In this document: piece by piece, positions 23,617 to 32,421 of the stretch
How positions within the stretch are numbered: the stretch's first letter is position 1
Layout: the number at the start of each line of letters is the position of its first letter
Assembly: GCA_019359725.1 (NCBI GenBank)
Contig: JAHHGR010000004.1
Location: forward strand, 36,667-100,666
Direction of reading: 5' to 3'
Source: Aphanocapsa lilacina HA4352-LM1
GTDB taxonomy: Bacteria > Cyanobacteriota > Cyanobacteriia > Gloeobacterales > Gloeobacteraceae
DNA: 64,000 nucleotides
Notes under the pieces: model-generated
Told to the model about the DNA's origin: nothing
What the model saw: the letters and a program-made list of their open reading frames with translations, nothing else
Database searches by the model: none
Program-made: the position numbers and the translations under genes

Positions 23617-23928
23617 CTAAATCTCCCGCCGATGAGCCGTCGCCTCGATCTCCTCCACCAGCCACCCGGCCAGGGCTTGGATTGTCGGATAATTCCACAG
23701 CACCGTCGGCGAAAGTGCAAAGCCTACCTGCTTTTCCAATTTGCCCAGAAGCACCAGAGCCTGCACAGAACTTAAACCGTAACTGCCGAGCGGTTGCCGA
23801 AGGTCGATGTCCTCAGGATCGATTTGCTCTTCTTCGAGACTTTCGACGAGCAAGGAGATAATTAACTCCTGCAATGCTTCCGCGTTTGCCAGCTCTTTTG
23901 AAGCCAATGAATACGGTGGAGCGTTCAT
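23617..23928 (-). CDS. Discrete acyl carrier protein
   Basis: A 103-aa free ACP with the attachment motif YGLSSVQALVLLGKLE (Ser in GLSS) and a C-terminal helix PTIQALAGWLVEEIEA. The GLSS form is typical of carriers attached to or near cyanobacterial PKS/FAAL systems. It ends three bases before the 2052-aa PKS and follows the PfaD-type enoyl reductase. It may therefore pass chains from the Pfa-like synthase to the modular PKS, or accept a starter from the downstream FAAL. Which FAAL loads it is unknown. Confidence 0.85.
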   Translation of the reverse strand: MNAPPYSLASKELANAEALQELIISLLVESLEEEQIDPEDIDLRQPLGSYGLSSVQALVLLGKLEKQVGFALSPTVLWNYPTIQALAGWLVEEIEATAHRREI

Positions 23929-23964
23929 GCAGTCTACCTCAAGAAAATAGATAGTTTGCTTTCC

Positions 23965-25608
23965 CTAACGCGTAGGAAGGTACCGGCAGTAGGCGGGCGG
24001 CAGTTGAAGACCCTGACTTCTTAAATGCTGTACCCGGTACAAAAAAGCAGCTCCCAGCATCAACTGTCCAGCCACATCGACAACTGTGCGATTTTCAGGC
24101 ACGCCCAGGTAGGTGCCTTTGACCCAGTCGTTAAAGGCACCCATCGATGGTCCACACCAGATCTGATAATCCATCTCCCGACCCTTTTCGCCGAGGTTAG
24201 ACCAGCGCGAAGAAAGGCCCAGATACCAGCGGAAGATCAGGGCCATTTTGCGCCTGGGGTTGCCCTCGGCTTTTTCGATTTGCTGTGGATCGCGATGGCT
24301 GAAATAAGCAATGGTTTCCTGCCAGATCTGTTCGAGGCTTTTTTTAAATATTTGGGATTCGAGTTTTTGAATTTCGGCGGCCGGGATTTCTTCGAGAGCG
24401 CCGTAGGTCTTGTACAACTCGTAGAGTTTCTGGGCGCGCATCGCAAACAAGGTTTCGCGTTTGAGCACCTGCAGTCTGACCCCCAACTCGAACATGTCCG
24501 CCGCCGGGGCCATCGTCACATCGGTCGTCTCCGCCCTGGCCAGCAGGGCACGGGTGTGGGCGGAGGTACCCGCCTCGACGCAGGCCTGGTTGACCGAGCC
24601 GGTCACGACGTACGCCGCCCCCATCATGAAGGCCGCCAGAACGGCCTGCGGCGTGCCGATCCCGCCTGCTGCCCCGATGCGCGTCGGCTGGGCGAAGCGC
24701 TGTTGTGCCTGGATCTCGTCGCGTTGGGCCAGGATCGAAGGCAGCAGGCACACCAGGGCACGGTTGTCGGTGTGACCGCCGGAATCCGCCTCGACAGTGA
24801 TATCGTCCGCCATCGGCACTTTGCCCGCCAGGGTCGCCTGCAAAGGCGAGAGCCGACCCGCCTCGACGAGTTGCCGCAGCAGTGCTTCAGGTGCCGGCTG
24901 CAGAAAGCGGCCCGCCACCTCCCGGCGGGAGACCTTCGCAATCACCCGGTTGGCAACCGCGATCCGCCCAGCCGGATCGAGCCCCAACCCCGCCGCGCGG
25001 TAGTGAACGATCTCGGTTGTGAGATCGATGTAGGCGCTCGCCTCGACGGTGCGCACGCCACCTTCGAGGTACACCCGCACCGCCCCCGCCTCCAGGGCCG
25101 GTTCGCTGGGGCTGTGGATCAAATTGAAGGCGTAGGGTCCCTCCGGCAGCGCCGCCTGAATGCGTCTGATCGCCGCGGCGATCCGATCCGGCACCAGACC
25201 GGCTGCCCCGAAACTGCCAAGCATACCGGCCCGGCCCACGGCGATCACCAGTTCCTCCGAGGCGATGGCGTTGGCCATTGCCCCGGTCATGTACGCACAG
25301 CGGACCCGATGGGCGGCCAGAAAAGCGGGATCGCCCAGGGAGTGCAAAGGCATCGCCGGCACAAAGGCCAGCACCTCCGGCAGATCGGCTTCCTCGGCGG
25401 CCCTCAGCCACGACCCGCCTCTTGCCAGACCGATCCGGCCTTGTTGGCGAACGGCATAGCAGGGCACGTCGCTATCGCGCAAAATCGAGCGGATACCGGG
25501 TTCATCGAAGGCGACCGCATCGGCAGGACCGCTCCAGACCTGCCCGGTCTTCGGCGCGCTGCCTGCGTGGCGCACATCGGTGTCACAAACCGTTGTAGAG
25601 ATAGGCAT
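23965..25608 (-). CDS. PfaD-type FMN enoyl reductase of secondary-lipid synthase
   Basis: A 547-aa protein of the nitronate-monooxygenase/PfaD family. Recognisable segments are MTGAMANAIASEELVIAVG, the internal EADSGGHTDNRALVCLLP, and the FMN phosphate-binding GAAGGIGTPQAVLAAF near residue 314. A C-terminal extension ends WCGPSMGAFNDWVKGTYL, characteristic of PfaD rather than plain nitronate monooxygenases. PfaD proteins are trans-acting enoyl reductases of polyunsaturated fatty acid and related synthases. ATG 25608 shares one base with the stop of the KS-CLF-AT gene (TAATG), so the two are coupled. It would supply the reductive step missing in the KR-DH partner. Confidence 0.93.
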   Translation of the reverse strand: MPISTTVCDTDVRHAGSAPKTGQVWSGPADAVAFDEPGIRSILRDSDVPCYAVRQQGRIGLARGGSWLRAAEEADLPEVLAFVPAMPLHSLGDPAFLAAHRVRCAYMTGAMANAIASEELVIAVGRAGMLGSFGAAGLVPDRIAAAIRRIQAALPEGPYAFNLIHSPSEPALEAGAVRVYLEGGVRTVEASAYIDLTTEIVHYRAAGLGLDPAGRIAVANRVIAKVSRREVAGRFLQPAPEALLRQLVEAGRLSPLQATLAGKVPMADDITVEADSGGHTDNRALVCLLPSILAQRDEIQAQQRFAQPTRIGAAGGIGTPQAVLAAFMMGAAYVVTGSVNQACVEAGTSAHTRALLARAETTDVTMAPAADMFELGVRLQVLKRETLFAMRAQKLYELYKTYGALEEIPAAEIQKLESQIFKKSLEQIWQETIAYFSHRDPQQIEKAEGNPRRKMALIFRWYLGLSSRWSNLGEKGREMDYQIWCGPSMGAFNDWVKGTYLGVPENRTVVDVAGQLMLGAAFLYRVQHLRSQGLQLPPAYCRYLPTR

Positions 25609-28600
25609 TATCGGCTCCCTGACGAGTGCTCCGTGGCCTGGACGGGTGCGTCGAGCACCTGCTGAGCGGCGGCAAGCTGCAGCTGGAGAATTGCGCCCCA
25701 TTGCCTGAGCGACACGGCCCGCTGTTCTAGAAAACTGCTGTGCGCCCGGCTGGCTGTAGCCGTCTGCACCAGGGAGGTCTCCCACGGCGGCGGGGGGAGC
25801 GGCCCTTGAACGGTCGCGCCGGGCCGCTGCTCCGGCGCGCTCCCGCGCTCGCCCGCCGCTTCGAGCGGCGGCGAGCGCGGCTCAAGTCGGTCGCCACCCA
25901 GGACTATCGTTTTGGAGAGTGTTTTTTGAGCCGCGGCGCCGCCCGCAGCGCCCCGCTCCAAAGTCGTCAGATCCACCGGCACCCGATGACTGACCAGGGC
26001 TGCCAGTAGGCGCACAATCGAAACCTGCTCGCTGACGCCGCGCTGGTCGATCTGGAGGCTGAGGTGCGGGCGATCTCCGAGAATGGCGGCAATCCAGCGG
26101 GCACAACCGCCGCTCGGCCCGACCTCGATAAAGCACCGGTGACCATCCTCGTACACCCGTTCGACCAGGCGCGGAAAATCGACGCGCCGGCACAGATTGG
26201 CCGTCAGGGCCGTGGCGATGGACTGCGCCTCCAGATCGATCGGGGCGTACCCGGCCGTCGAGTAGAACGCCAGCTCCGGCTTCCCCTGGATTGCCACGGT
26301 GGTCAAGCGCGCAATCTCCTCAGAGCGGGAGCGCACCGCCTCGCAGTGCAGCACGCCGTCGAAGGGTGCGCGCACCGCACCGCATCCCAGGTGCTCGATC
26401 AGCCGTTGGCACTGGGCGCTATCCCCGGCGATCACCACCTCGCCGGGGGTATTGACGTGGGTCAGGTAGACGCGCTCGTGCTCCGTCAGGGCTTGCTCGA
26501 CCGCCCCCGCCGGGGCGAGCAGCACGAAGCTGCTCCACAAGTCTGAGGTTGCTTGCTCGGGGGCGATGGCCCAGTGTTCGCGCGCCGCCAGCTTCGGCCC
26601 GGCCAGGCAGCGGGTGAACAACGGCGAGGCGCGCAGGGGCTTGCACAGCGCGTCGCAGTCCGCCCAGACCCCAAGGGCGCTCAGCATGCTCGTCTCCCCA
26701 AGGCTGTAGCCGAAAGCTGCCTGGGGTTGCACTGCGAATTCGCGCTGCAAGATGCTGGTGTACAGCGCCGCGAAAGCGAGCCCGGAGTCGATCATCGCCA
26801 ATGGATCGGCCAGCAGGCGTTGCTCGTGGGCGATCCGCTCTCTGGCGGACAGGGTACTCAGGCTCCTTGGATAGAGGAGCTTTTCGCGCGTCAACAGAGC
26901 GGCATCTTCGCTCAGTTCGTCGAGGCGCCGGTGGCAGCGGGGAAAGCGGTACAGCAGATCCTGCCCGAGGCCGGGGTAAGTATTGAACGCGCCGGGGTAG
27001 ACGAAGGCGACCCGGGTTTGCCGCCCGAGCGGCTCGACGGTGAAATAGCTGCCCACGGGGGTCTTCCAGGTCTTGCCCTGCTCAAAGGCCGCGGCGATGC
27101 CTTTGTAGGCGCGGCGCAGCTGGCCTGTCACTTCCTCGCGGTCGTGGCCGACGATAGCGAGAGCGTAGGGCAGATCAGGGCGGCTGCGGTAGGCTGCGTG
27201 GCAGCGCCGGGCCAGGACTTCGAGGGCTTGATTTTCGGCGAGCCGGGCTTCCAGTTGCTCCAGCTGCGTCTGCAGATCGGCGCGGTCGGCCGCGGCGATT
27301 ACCAGCAGATGCGGTCGAAAGGGCGGGCCTGCTGCTTGGGGGGGCTCGACGCGCCGGGGCGCTTCTGAGAGGACGGCGTGGGCGTAGCCGCCGTCGTGGT
27401 CGAGGGCGCTGATGGCCGCGATCCGCCCCTGGCCGGCCGACAGCCACGGCTGCGCTCTGGACGGAACAAAAAATGGGCTTTCCTGCCAGCAGTGCGACGC
27501 TTTCGGTCCGGACCAACCGGGGATCGCAGGCAAATAGCGCTCGTGCAGGCACAGGGCCGTGCGCACTAGGCTCGCCATACCGGCGGCGGCCTGGGGGTGG
27601 CCGATGTTGGCGGTGGCGCTGCCCAGGGCCACCGTCGCCGATTCTGCCCGGCGATAGACCGCATGCAGCCCCGCGATTTCGGCCGGATCGTGCGCGGCAC
27701 TGCCGCCCCCTGCGACCTCCACAAACCCGATGCCATCAGCAGCGATCCCCGCCGCGGCCAGGGTGCAGCGGGCGGCTTGCTCGATCGCCGCGGCGGCTGG
27801 TTGCGAGGCGTTGGTCTGGCCAAAGCCGACGGCGTCGAGGAGCGCCCAGATAGGCTTTTTTTGAAGCTGGGCTGCGGCAGTCGGCATCAGCACCACTGCG
27901 GCGGCCCCTTCGCCTACCATCCAACCGTCGGCATCGCGGTCGTAACCGAAAGTCGCGGCTCCCTGGTTCAGGGGCTCGCAGTGGTGGCGGGCCAGGACGT
28001 TTTCAATCCCGCCTGCCAGATCGACCGCTCCGACGAGCGCCGCCTCCGCCTGCCCGGAAGCGATCAGCATCTGGGCGAGTTCGAGGGCTCTGAAGGAGGC
28101 GGCGGCACCCTGGGCCGGAAGCACAAAAGCCGGTCCGGTAAAATCCCACAGCGCGGCGATGCGGCTTGCGGCCAGGTTGCCCATCAGCCCCAACACCCCG
28201 TGCGGCTGCAGTCGGTCGGCCGCCGGTTCGACCCGGGTGGGGTGGGTCTGTTCGTTCAAGCGCCCCGAACTGAGCCACTGGTGGCCCTGGGACAGATTTG
28301 CCCCGGCAACGACGATGACCGCCACCTTGCCGCCTCTGGCGAGCCCCGCCTGCGCGAGCGCCCGGTCAGCCACCTGCACCATCAGGATTTGCTGAGCATC
28401 GAGCCGGTCTGCTTCGTGCGGCGGGATGCGCAGATGCCACAAATCGACCTCGAAGCGCTCCAGAAAGGCTCCCCTGAGCGCCGCAGCGTCAGCTTCAAAG
28501 CCGTACAACTCTAGAAGTCCGGGCTCAGATTCAAGCTTGCGCCAGCGCTCGGCAGGTAGAGGTACCCAGTGTTGAGCGCCCTCGTAGAGGGTCTGGCCAA

Positions 28601-29939
28601 AAGCTTCCAGACCGCACGCTCCCCCGAAGTGGGCGTCCATACCGACGATCGCGAGCTTTTCAGGCGGCTGGGAGGCACCGGGTGCCAGGGCCGCTTCGCA
28701 ACGATGGCCTTCCGGCTGCTCCAGGATGAGGTGGGCGTTGGCGCCGCCGAAACCAAAGGCGTTGAGCGCGGCCAGACGGCCAGGATGGGCAACGGCGGCC
28801 CGCACCAGCGTCCTGGCGCCGAACAGACCGCCTTTAGAGCGGAGCGGATCGCTGACTCCCACAGTCGGGGGGATCACTTTCGCGTGCAGGCTCAAAACCG
28901 TCTTGAGCAGTCCGGCGAGTCCGGCGGCCGGCAACAGATGACCGACGTTGGACTTGACGGTGCCGATGAGCGGTGCGCTGTGGTAGCGCCCAAAAAAACG
29001 CTCCAGCGAATCGAGCTCGGTCCGATCGCCCAGGGGCGTTCCGGAGGCGTGGCATTCGATGTAGCCGATCGAGCGCGGATCCACCTGCGCCTGTTCGTAG
29101 GCGCACTCAAAAGTGAGCAGCTGACCGCGCGGACTCGGATTGAACAGGTGTCGGCCCCGGCCGTCGTTCGCAAGCCCCGTACCGCGCACCACGGCATACA
29201 TGCGATCCCCGTCGGCCAGCGCATCACTGTAGCGCTTGAGGGCTACCATTGCCGCCCCTTGCGCCGGTCGCAACCCCTGCGACGCGCGGTCGAGCGGTCG
29301 GCTGGCACCGTCGGCAGGCAGGGCCTTGAGCGCCGCAAAAGCGGCCCGGACCAGCTGCGGTTGCGCGGCGTGCACGGCACCGGCCAGCATCAAATCCGCT
29401 TTGCGGGCGCGCAGATGCTCGCAGGCGAGCTCGACGGCGTACACCGATGAGGCGGAGGCGGCATCGACGGTGAGGTGCCCTCCTTCCAGCCCGAGCGCCC
29501 GGCAGATCACCGCGGCCGGATAGCCTGCCACCAAAGCGTTGGCCATCGACGGCAGCGAGGCTGTGTCCGCCTGCTCCAGCCGGAGTGCAGAGGTCTCGCA
29601 GTACAGAGGAGCGAACAGTTCGCTCGAGCACAGCGTCGGCAGGCAGGATTGGCCGAGCACCACGCCGCAGCGTTTGAGAAGCGCTTCGCCGTTGAAGTTG
29701 CCGCTGTCGCACAGAGCCCCTCTAGCCACCGCCAGCGACCACTGAAACAGCCGGTCCAATCCCTCCAAAAAGGCGGGGTCCAACCGGTAACCGCTCGGAT
29801 CAAAAGCAAAATCGACCGACAACCCGGTAGCGCAGTCGCCCGGCTCACACCGCCCATCGAGCAAATTCCGCCAGAACTGGGCCGGATCGTTTGCACCGGG
29901 AAACAGGCAGGCTATCCCGACGATGGCTATGCTTTCCAT
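25608..29939 (-). CDS. KS-CLF-AT subunit of Hgl/Pfa-type lipid synthase; KS Cys replaced by Ser
   Basis: A 1443-aa protein with three catalytic-type regions. The first (about 1-450) is a KS fold whose nucleophile position reads DAASASSV, giving Ser162 (codon TCC at 29454-29456) where Cys is expected; both histidines remain (ECHASGTPLGD, KSNVGHL). The second (about 460-930) is a chain-length-factor-like KS with Gln610 in PAQGAAASF. The third (about 1020-1340) is an acyltransferase with GYSLGETS near 1078. The KS-CLF-AT layout matches HglC of heterocyst glycolipid synthesis and part of PfaC. The start MESIAIVG at 29939 overlaps the upstream KR-DH gene by 13 bases. Without a KS cysteine this subunit may decarboxylate, control chain length, or be impaired. 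Confidence 0.9.
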   Translation of the reverse strand: MESIAIVGIACLFPGANDPAQFWRNLLDGRCEPGDCATGLSVDFAFDPSGYRLDPAFLEGLDRLFQWSLAVARGALCDSGNFNGEALLKRCGVVLGQSCLPTLCSSELFAPLYCETSALRLEQADTASLPSMANALVAGYPAAVICRALGLEGGHLTVDAASASSVYAVELACEHLRARKADLMLAGAVHAAQPQLVRAAFAALKALPADGASRPLDRASQGLRPAQGAAMVALKRYSDALADGDRMYAVVRGTGLANDGRGRHLFNPSPRGQLLTFECAYEQAQVDPRSIGYIECHASGTPLGDRTELDSLERFFGRYHSAPLIGTVKSNVGHLLPAAGLAGLLKTVLSLHAKVIPPTVGVSDPLRSKGGLFGARTLVRAAVAHPGRLAALNAFGFGGANAHLILEQPEGHRCEAALAPGASQPPEKLAIVGMDAHFGGACGLEAFGQTLYEGAQHWVPLPAERWRKLESEPGLLELYGFEADAAALRGAFLERFEVDLWHLRIPPHEADRLDAQQILMVQVADRALAQAGLARGGKVAVIVVAGANLSQGHQWLSSGRLNEQTHPTRVEPAADRLQPHGVLGLMGNLAASRIAALWDFTGPAFVLPAQGAAASFRALELAQMLIASGQAEAALVGAVDLAGGIENVLARHHCEPLNQGAATFGYDRDADGWMVGEGAAAVVLMPTAAAQLQKKPIWALLDAVGFGQTNASQPAAAAIEQAARCTLAAAGIAADGIGFVEVAGGGSAAHDPAEIAGLHAVYRRAESATVALGSATANIGHPQAAAGMASLVRTALCLHERYLPAIPGWSGPKASHCWQESPFFVPSRAQPWLSAGQGRIAAISALDHDGGYAHAVLSEAPRRVEPPQAAGPPFRPHLLVIAAADRADLQTQLEQLEARLAENQALEVLARRCHAAYRSRPDLPYALAIVGHDREEVTGQLRRAYKGIAAAFEQGKTWKTPVGSYFTVEPLGRQTRVAFVYPGAFNTYPGLGQDLLYRFPRCHRRLDELSEDAALLTREKLLYPRSLSTLSARERIAHEQRLLADPLAMIDSGLAFAALYTSILQREFAVQPQAAFGYSLGETSMLSALGVWADCDALCKPLRASPLFTRCLAGPKLAAREHWAIAPEQATSDLWSSFVLLAPAGAVEQALTEHERVYLTHVNTPGEVVIAGDSAQCQRLIEHLGCGAVRAPFDGVLHCEAVRSRSEEIARLTTVAIQGKPELAFYSTAGYAPIDLEAQSIATALTANLCRRVDFPRLVERVYEDGHRCFIEVGPSGGCARWIAAILGDRPHLSLQIDQRGVSEQVSIVRLLAALVSHRVPVDLTTLERGAAGGAAAQKTLSKTIVLGGDRLEPRSPPLEAAGERGSAPEQRPGATVQGPLPPPPWETSLVQTATASRAHSSFLEQRAVSLRQWGAILQLQLAAAQQVLDAPVQATEHSSGSR

Positions 29940-32377
29940 CGTGCCCTCCCGGATCGGGCAAACAGGGACTTCAGTTGCGGACCCATCGTCAGGTGCATTC
30001 CCTGCATCCGGACGCACAGGCGGCCGCCAGCGTCGTAGGCGACCGCCTCGCCGACGACGCCCGCCTCGGAGTGGGCAGTGCACTCGAAATCGACCGTGAA
30101 CACTTCGCCAAAAGCCGGGCTGCGAAACTGTTCGATGCACTCCACCCGGGCGGGCAAGCATCCCTGCCGGTGGTGGTGCTGGACGAAGATGAGGGCCGCT
30201 TGCAGCAACTGGTCAAGAATATAGGGATTGAACGCACGGGCGGGAAATTGGCCCTGGCATGCCGCGTCCGGCGACGACACCCGACAGCGGACCTCCAACC
30301 GGCGGGCATCGAGGCTCAAAACCGCTTCGAGCCCCCGGAAGCTCGGGCCGTGAAAGAGCGTCCCATCCTCGTACAGCGGCGCCACGGCAAAGGAGCCTTC
30401 TCGGGCCAAGTCCGAACGGTGCGACTGGGCAGAGGAGGGCAACTCGGCAAGCAGGATCGCCCGGCCGCTGAAATGGCGGCGAACCGGTCCCGGCCCGGTC
30501 TGGCTCCAGATCTGCGTGTCGAGTTCTATGCGGCCCGATTGCCTCTGGCCAGGCTCCGCGATATCCAGATACAGCGTCTCCGGTTCGCCGCCATCGAAGA
30601 CGATCCCCTTGAGTACTCGAAAATCTTGCAATTGCAAGCAGCGGTAGCCGGCGAACAGTTGCTCGCACCCATCGACCATCCAGCCCGCTGCGCACATCGA
30701 GGGCAGCACGGGGTGCTCGCCAATCGTATGGTCGCGGACGAACGGGTTGCCAGCCAGGCTCATTCGGCGGGCAATCCGCCAGTGGCGTTGCTCGCAAAGC
30801 GGTGCCTGCGGCGCGGCGGGGGCGAGCGGCTCACCGATCACCACTTGCACCTGCTCGCGGCGTTTGGGTAGAAGTTGCCCGGCAAGCAACCCGACGCCGG
30901 TCTCGATCGCAATGCGCGGCAGCGGCAAATTTTGCTGCCGGTAGGCGCGGATCAGTTCCGGGGTGACCATACCCCCGTCCCAGGCCCCCCAGTCGATCGC
31001 CGTCACGTGGCAATCGGGGTGATGGTATTTCACCGCGTGGGCGACTTTGTTGAGAATTTCGTTGGCGATGGCGTAGTCGCTTTGACCGATGTTGCCAAAA
31101 AACCCGACCACCGAAGAAAACAAGATGAGCTGTTCGAGCTGCCCGGCCGGCACCCACCGCAGCAGGTTCGCCAAACCGGCCACCTTGGCGCCGTAAACCC
31201 GTCGAAAATCTTGCTCGGTTTTGTGCTCGATGCGCTTGTCTGCGATGTTCCCGGCCCCATGGATGAGGCCGGTGATCGGCCCAGCCTGGGCGGTGGCCGA
31301 GCGGACGACCGCTTCGAGGGCGAGCGGATCGCTCACATCGACGCTGTAGTAAAAGGCCTTTCCACCCGCCCGCTCAACCGCCTCCAGGGTGGCCACCACC
31401 TCGCGCCGCGCCAGCAAGGCGTCGAGGTCGCGGCGCATTTTGCGCGGCTCGGGCTTGTCTCCCCGCGCGGCGAGGTGGGCCACCAACCGCTCCTGCAGTT
31501 GCTGTTCGCCGTCGCCGTCGGCTGCCCAGGGCGGTTCGGGTCCGTCGATGGCCGAGCGCCCAAGCAACACGAACCGGCAGCGGTAGAGCCTGGCCAGGTG
31601 CACCACGCATCGGGCAGTGATTCCCCTGGCACCGCCGCTCACCAGCAAGACGGAGTGCGAACCGAGGGGGGCGACCGGCGAGCCGGCCGGCTCGTCCCCC
31701 TCCTCCTCCGGCGCGCAAGTGAGGGTTGTGCGCTGCTCGCCGGTATGTCCCACTTCCACAAGCCGCCGGTCCGGGTCGTCCAGCTCCGCCAGCAGACAGT
31801 CCACAGCGGCGTCCACAGCCAAATCCGGGCAGAGATCCACCGCCCGGCAGTAAACGTTCGGCCACTCTTTGTGCAGACTTTTGCTCAACCCGAACAGACC
31901 GCCGGCAAGGGCACTGCAGGGACGGCTGTGCTCTACGCCCAACCGGCCGTCCAGGCGCGCGACCGTCATAAAACAGCTGCGGGCGCTGCGGGCCGCTTCC
32001 TCCAGCGCGCTTTTCAGGTGCTTGGCCAGATAAAAAACGCCCTCAATCAAAGCGGCCTCAGGCGGCAAAAACGCGATGGTACCCCGCTCGACCATCGGCA
32101 GCGGCGGGTGCAGGTGCACAAAGGCGCGCACCGTGCCGCAGCGCGAGCGGATCGCTGCGAGGACCGCTTGAATGTCGCGCTCGCCCGGGGCGGGCACCAC
32201 CACCCGCTCGATCCCGGCGGGCAAAGCCGGTCCGGCCGCTTCCGCCCATGCGAGCACGACCACCCGCCAGCCGCGGGCGCTGAGGGCCGCAGCCAGCCGG
32301 GGCGTCAGCTGCGAACCGTCTTCGCTCAGCAGGCACGTCGCATCTTCGGGCAAGGCGCACTCCAATCGGTCGGCCAT
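29927..32377 (-). CDS. KR-DH subunit of Hgl/Pfa-type lipid synthase
   Basis: An 816-aa protein. The ketoreductase (about 230-520) has VSGGARGITA for NADPH and catalytic residues in LFSSVVGFFGNIG and SDYAIANE. The dehydratase-like hotdog region (about 560-800) has the signature DHTIGEHPVLP, with the usual second Gly changed to Glu, and FHGPSFRGLEAV later. KR plus DH on one protein matches HglD-type subunits. It would reduce and dehydrate 3-ketoacyl intermediates built by the neighbouring KS proteins, with PfaD finishing the enoyl reduction. ATG 32377 has GGAG nine bases upstream; a TTG two codons earlier is less likely. Confidence 0.9.
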   Translation of the reverse strand: MADRLECALPEDATCLLSEDGSQLTPRLAAALSARGWRVVVLAWAEAAGPALPAGIERVVVPAPGERDIQAVLAAIRSRCGTVRAFVHLHPPLPMVERGTIAFLPPEAALIEGVFYLAKHLKSALEEAARSARSCFMTVARLDGRLGVEHSRPCSALAGGLFGLSKSLHKEWPNVYCRAVDLCPDLAVDAAVDCLLAELDDPDRRLVEVGHTGEQRTTLTCAPEEEGDEPAGSPVAPLGSHSVLLVSGGARGITARCVVHLARLYRCRFVLLGRSAIDGPEPPWAADGDGEQQLQERLVAHLAARGDKPEPRKMRRDLDALLARREVVATLEAVERAGGKAFYYSVDVSDPLALEAVVRSATAQAGPITGLIHGAGNIADKRIEHKTEQDFRRVYGAKVAGLANLLRWVPAGQLEQLILFSSVVGFFGNIGQSDYAIANEILNKVAHAVKYHHPDCHVTAIDWGAWDGGMVTPELIRAYRQQNLPLPRIAIETGVGLLAGQLLPKRREQVQVVIGEPLAPAAPQAPLCEQRHWRIARRMSLAGNPFVRDHTIGEHPVLPSMCAAGWMVDGCEQLFAGYRCLQLQDFRVLKGIVFDGGEPETLYLDIAEPGQRQSGRIELDTQIWSQTGPGPVRRHFSGRAILLAELPSSAQSHRSDLAREGSFAVAPLYEDGTLFHGPSFRGLEAVLSLDARRLEVRCRVSSPDAACQGQFPARAFNPYILDQLLQAALIFVQHHHRQGCLPARVECIEQFRSPAFGEVFTVDFECTAHSEAGVVGEAVAYDAGGRLCVRMQGMHLTMGPQLKSLFARSGRARWKA

Positions 32378-32421
32378 GGGCAAGCGCTCCAGAACGGCGA
32401 TGCGCCGCTCGGGGGTCCAGT

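Noticed and set aside
18979..23775. Long plus-strand open frames (945 and 650 codons) opposite the 2052-aa PKS
   Set aside because: They are antisense shadows caused by high GC and biased third positions; no domain or start signals, while the minus strand has complete PKS domains.
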